Part shown: positions 60,650 to 64,000 of the stretch, one piece after another
Position numbering within the stretch: the stretch's first letter is position 1
Layout: each line of letters starts with the position of its first letter
NCBI GenBank assembly: GCA_002633005.1
Contig: NMRA01000164.1
Span: 265,493 to 329,492 of the forward strand
From: Phoronis australis
Lineage: Eukaryota; Phoronida; Phoronidae
Length of the DNA: 64,000 nt
Direction: 5' to 3'
Translations under genes and position numbers: made by a program
The notes under the pieces: generated by a model
Told to the model about the DNA's origin: nothing
What the model saw: only the letters and a program-made list of their open reading frames with translations
The model's database searches: none

Positions 60650-60880
60650 CACCAATTTAGGACACAATATGGGCGACAAATTAAACTTTTTCTCATAAAA
60701 TGCGAGTAAACACCAAATAGTTACTTTATCATTTCAATACGCCATATTACAGTTACCATCAAACACACCGATTTTGAGTAGCCTTTTGTGGACATTCGCA
60801 ACAATTAAAAAATGACAGTTCTGGTGATTATACTTGTCCGAAGTTGATGAGATTTTTCAGAATACAGTTAGACGTATATG
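60650..60880 (+). repeat. Dispersed repeat family R3, copy 3
   Basis: See 34440-34650; shares TTTAGGACACAATATGG with 29685 and GGACATTCGCAACAATT with 34440. Confidence 0.5.
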
Positions 60881-61489
60881 TGCAAATGTAGGGTAAGGCA
60901 CATATATAAGTATATGTATACATATATCCAAGTTTAATATACATATGACTACCCAATATCTTGGTAAAAAACAACTAGATAACACATCAACATATAATTC
61001 TAACTCAGGTCACCCTGAGCTGAATACACAGTAGTCCATATTGCACATTAAGGACCTCTGTTGCCCTTGCTAATGCTATACTAAGTTTGCCACAGCCATA
61101 ATTAACAAGCACCTATTTAGAAATATGATAGGACTCGTGACACAACTGCCATTACAAAAGTGCGTACATCCCACCTAGGCGTTAATGAGGAGGTTGTCAC
61201 TTTTATTAAAATATTGATGCACCCCACATCTGTACGCCATTAAGGGCACCTAATTAGACCCATTGTTTTAACATGTCTTTGGCTACAATAAATTGTATTA
61301 CATGACTTGAAATAACAACTGGGGCTCTGACTGCATACTCTGACTAACCAAAAGGAAACTGTACGCCATGTTTGCCTTAATTAGTAGCTGCTTAAAGTTG
61401 TCTGACAGACCAAATTAACACAAACATATTACAAGTCTAAATACAGTCTGCACAAAGCACAGACAAATATAACAATCCATAACTATGTC

Positions 61490-61960
61490 CATTAGATTAG
61501 GGTTACATAGGAACCTACAAAATGCCCAAATTTGGCTAAATTCTGAAATGTCATATCTAATCGAGATGGCTGATCAGATTCATACGAAACATTCACATAT
61601 TGTGCTTTATGAACTGTTCTACAAAACGCAGATAGGAAATGTTTTTAAATTCATCCACTTTTGTATGACGAGGTATCAAAAAGTAGGACTTTTAAGATTT
61701 TTAGGGAAAAAAATGAAACTTGCATAACACAAACACAAAATAAATTGGAAAACCGTAGCAGTGTCATTTGAGATTTCAAACAGAATTTGGTCATGTGATT
61801 AATACCGTCATATTGCAACGACTATACACTTATTTTCTGCTAATTCTTACTAAAAAGACGTGGTCATGTGATGCTATTAACAGCAGATTGCTAAAAAGTC
61901 TTAATCAAATTCTAAAGGCTTTAGGATTTCAGAAAATTTATACTGTCACTTAGAGTCTGT
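61490..61960 (-). repeat. Dispersed repeat family R1, copy 5
   Basis: On the minus strand the right end reads ATGACATTTCAGAATTTAGC, CAAATTTGGGCATTTTGTAG and CCTATGTAACCCTAATC, as in copies 2 and 4. Confidence 0.6.
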
Positions 61961-64000
61961 AGATACTTGTGTGAAAACACAGACTCAAGTGGGATAATCC
62001 TAAGGCAAACTACTTCTTACCATTTACTAACTAGGAATTAACAGGTTCCTAACATAAATCTTCCAAGCTTGGGAGTAGTTAACATATTCAGTGACTTACT
62101 TGGCTTAACTAACCATTTCCTCGTCCAAATCCCATTACAAGTAACTCTTCCCAGTTCTGGTATCTGACACAGATATACATTAAACAAACCCACCAACTAA
62201 TTGCCTCATCTGGTAAAATGCACAATACTTTTATTAGTGTGAAACAGCATTGTCTCACTGCAGGAAGCCTTCTGGTGAAACACACACTACTTCACAGGTG
62301 TGGAACTGCACAATCTAACTCCAGGATAGCTCTATTACCCATCAGCCATGTGTCCTACCATCAACTCTGATACATGATCCACTTGCTCACAACCACCAGA
62401 TGATTTCCAGCATGTGTTTAAGCCCCACACTTGGCTGGAGGTCTCCAATACATCACATGTTTGACAACTATACTGGCTGGGCGCATGTGGTTCAGTATAT
62501 CTGTGCACACACATAGCAATGTGTTCAGCTGTCTGATCAGATCAGATCATCAAAAGCCAAAGGCATCAATCGCATGTAGTCTGTGTGTGTTTTCACAACT
62601 GGTGAAGTCCTCAGAGGCATATCTCACAGGTAGCACAGACCAAAGTGTTGACAAGGTATAGAGACATGTTGTTGAGCTAATGTGAAGTGGCCGTTATGTA
62701 AGAGACTTAGGACACATTGCCAAAAATATTGTGTTACTTTACAACCACACATGATTAACGTGAGGGTATTTAACACTGATACAAAATAGCAACAAAAACT
62801 AGGACGTTCACCAGTTTCAACGTGACCTACCAGTTTCCTCACTTAATAAAATATAGATATATCAATTAACACGCTTCCTTCCAAAGTGACGACCTACTTA
62901 TAAACTAGAAAAAGTTAGCTCGGTTCCTTAAAAAAGAAATAAATTTCAAGAGCCTTTCAAAACGCAGTGATAATTTATTTCTAGAAGAGATAAAACATTG
63001 AATTGCATATAAAACTAATTTCTTACACAAATGATAGTAAATATGACTGCAAACACAAGATGACTTAACTCATCTCCTGTTTGGTGTAAACTTTTAAAGC
63101 TACTCTGGCACTTCATCTATAATTCTAATAGTTTGACCAGCCATTTTTTTCATATATGTCAATACCAGTAAAAACATTCTGTACTGCAACTCCACCTAGT
63201 GTTGAGGAAAGAGTACTAGTGCCATGGCCCACCAATGCTTGCACAAAATTACAGTTAATTTAAAATGTCACTTGAGAATAGGTTAACATGAGCAGTGAGC
63301 CAAGGCGGCAATTAGGCCTCCTAATAGTGATACAGCTAAAAATACCATAATGACATCCGTGCTATTACGTCTCGATTGCACTCTCTTTTAGTCCTATCCA
63401 GGCACGTTTAAAAAAAGTTCAAACAAATCCTAGGCTGTCCAGAGGCAGAGGATTTTCAAAGCGCAAAAATTAAGTAATAAAATTTTCTAATTTATTCAGT
63501 CGACAGTTTAAGTGGCGACAGATGCATATAATTAGTGTGAGAAAGGAAACGACCTCTTAATAACACAAGTTATGGGTCAAATGCTGTGACACGCCACTCC
63601 TAAATTAATTACACTATTGGCACTGTCTCTTAAAGTTGAACAGTTGGAGCATGGACCACTAAGACCATGTCAAATGACAGACAATGACACATGAAATACA
63701 TATGACCAGACATCAAGTGCTAATTCCATCAATGCACGGGGCAAAAAAGATAGAGATAAATGGTTCAAGTTCACTTGTACCATAGATCCATAGTTAACGC
63801 TAAACAGTGATAAACCAACTCATAATTGCATATGAACGACACGGAACAGATTAAATTCCCATACTTTTTTTACTAACTTAAGCACAAAAATAGCACATGT
63901 ATAAAAGTGAGTCTAATATCAAGAATGTTTAAGTTAAAACTGAGTTTATCTAATAAACAATCCATTGCAACTAATAACTTCTGTGTAAAATGTATACACC

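Larger units (their letters stand above)
59939..64000 (-). other. ZFHX intron, no exon seen
   Basis: No ZFHX-like or other coding sequence in either strand to the window edge. Contains R3 copy 3 (60650-60880) and R1 copy 5 (61490-61960). The exon at 59938 starts in phase 1, so upstream exons exist outside the window. Confidence 0.6.

Overview
This is metazoan nuclear DNA. It has intron-split genes with GT-AG junctions, AT-rich non-coding sequence (by eye), AATAAA polyadenylation signals, tRNA-derived SINEs, many decayed interspersed repeats and several small inverted-repeat elements. The gene set (NEK11, KDM8/JMJD5, a FOXH1-type forkhead gene and a four-homeodomain ZFHX3/4-type gene) points to a bilaterian animal. 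FOXH1 plus the dispersed SINE/MITE content suggests a non-vertebrate deuterostome or a lophotrochozoan, but I cannot settle the phylum from sequence alone. Two single n characters (18992, 36120) mark assembly joins or ambiguous bases.

Layout. 1-7.4 kb: a plus-strand gene for a small single-pass membrane protein with a Pro/Tyr-rich tail; only its 3' exons are secure. 7.4-12.1 kb: no gene, old repeats. 12.15-13.43 kb: KDM8 on the minus strand, with its coding region in one exon. 13.5-20.2 kb: repeat-rich, including a small inverted-repeat element, a 2.4 kb THAP-domain element and a 368-bp duplication around an n. 20.26-31.23 kb: NEK11, plus strand, 13 coding exons that I could join in frame into 655 residues. 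31.2-42.3 kb: no convincing gene; foldback elements and, at 39.2-39.9 kb, a short internally deleted relative of the THAP element in inverse orientation. 42.38-43.92 kb: FOXH1, two exons, 333 residues. 46.9-59.94 kb: the 3' part of a ZFHX gene on the minus strand, five exons with a 4.9-kb central exon; its 5' end lies beyond 64 kb.

The genes do not form a pathway. FOXH1 (Nodal/Smad effector) and ZFHX are both developmental transcription factors and lie tail to tail. NEK11 (checkpoint kinase) and KDM8 (2-oxoglutarate oxygenase) are housekeeping/cell-cycle genes.

The most interesting signals are: the THAP element with a deletion derivative and 8-bp flanking repeats, as expected of P-element-like transposons; an 11-copy 30-bp minisatellite that is open in frame with a downstream ZFHX exon; a perfect 53-bp palindrome with 9-bp flanking repeats just upstream of FOXH1; and a hAT-like inverted-repeat element with an 8-bp target duplication in a NEK11 intron.
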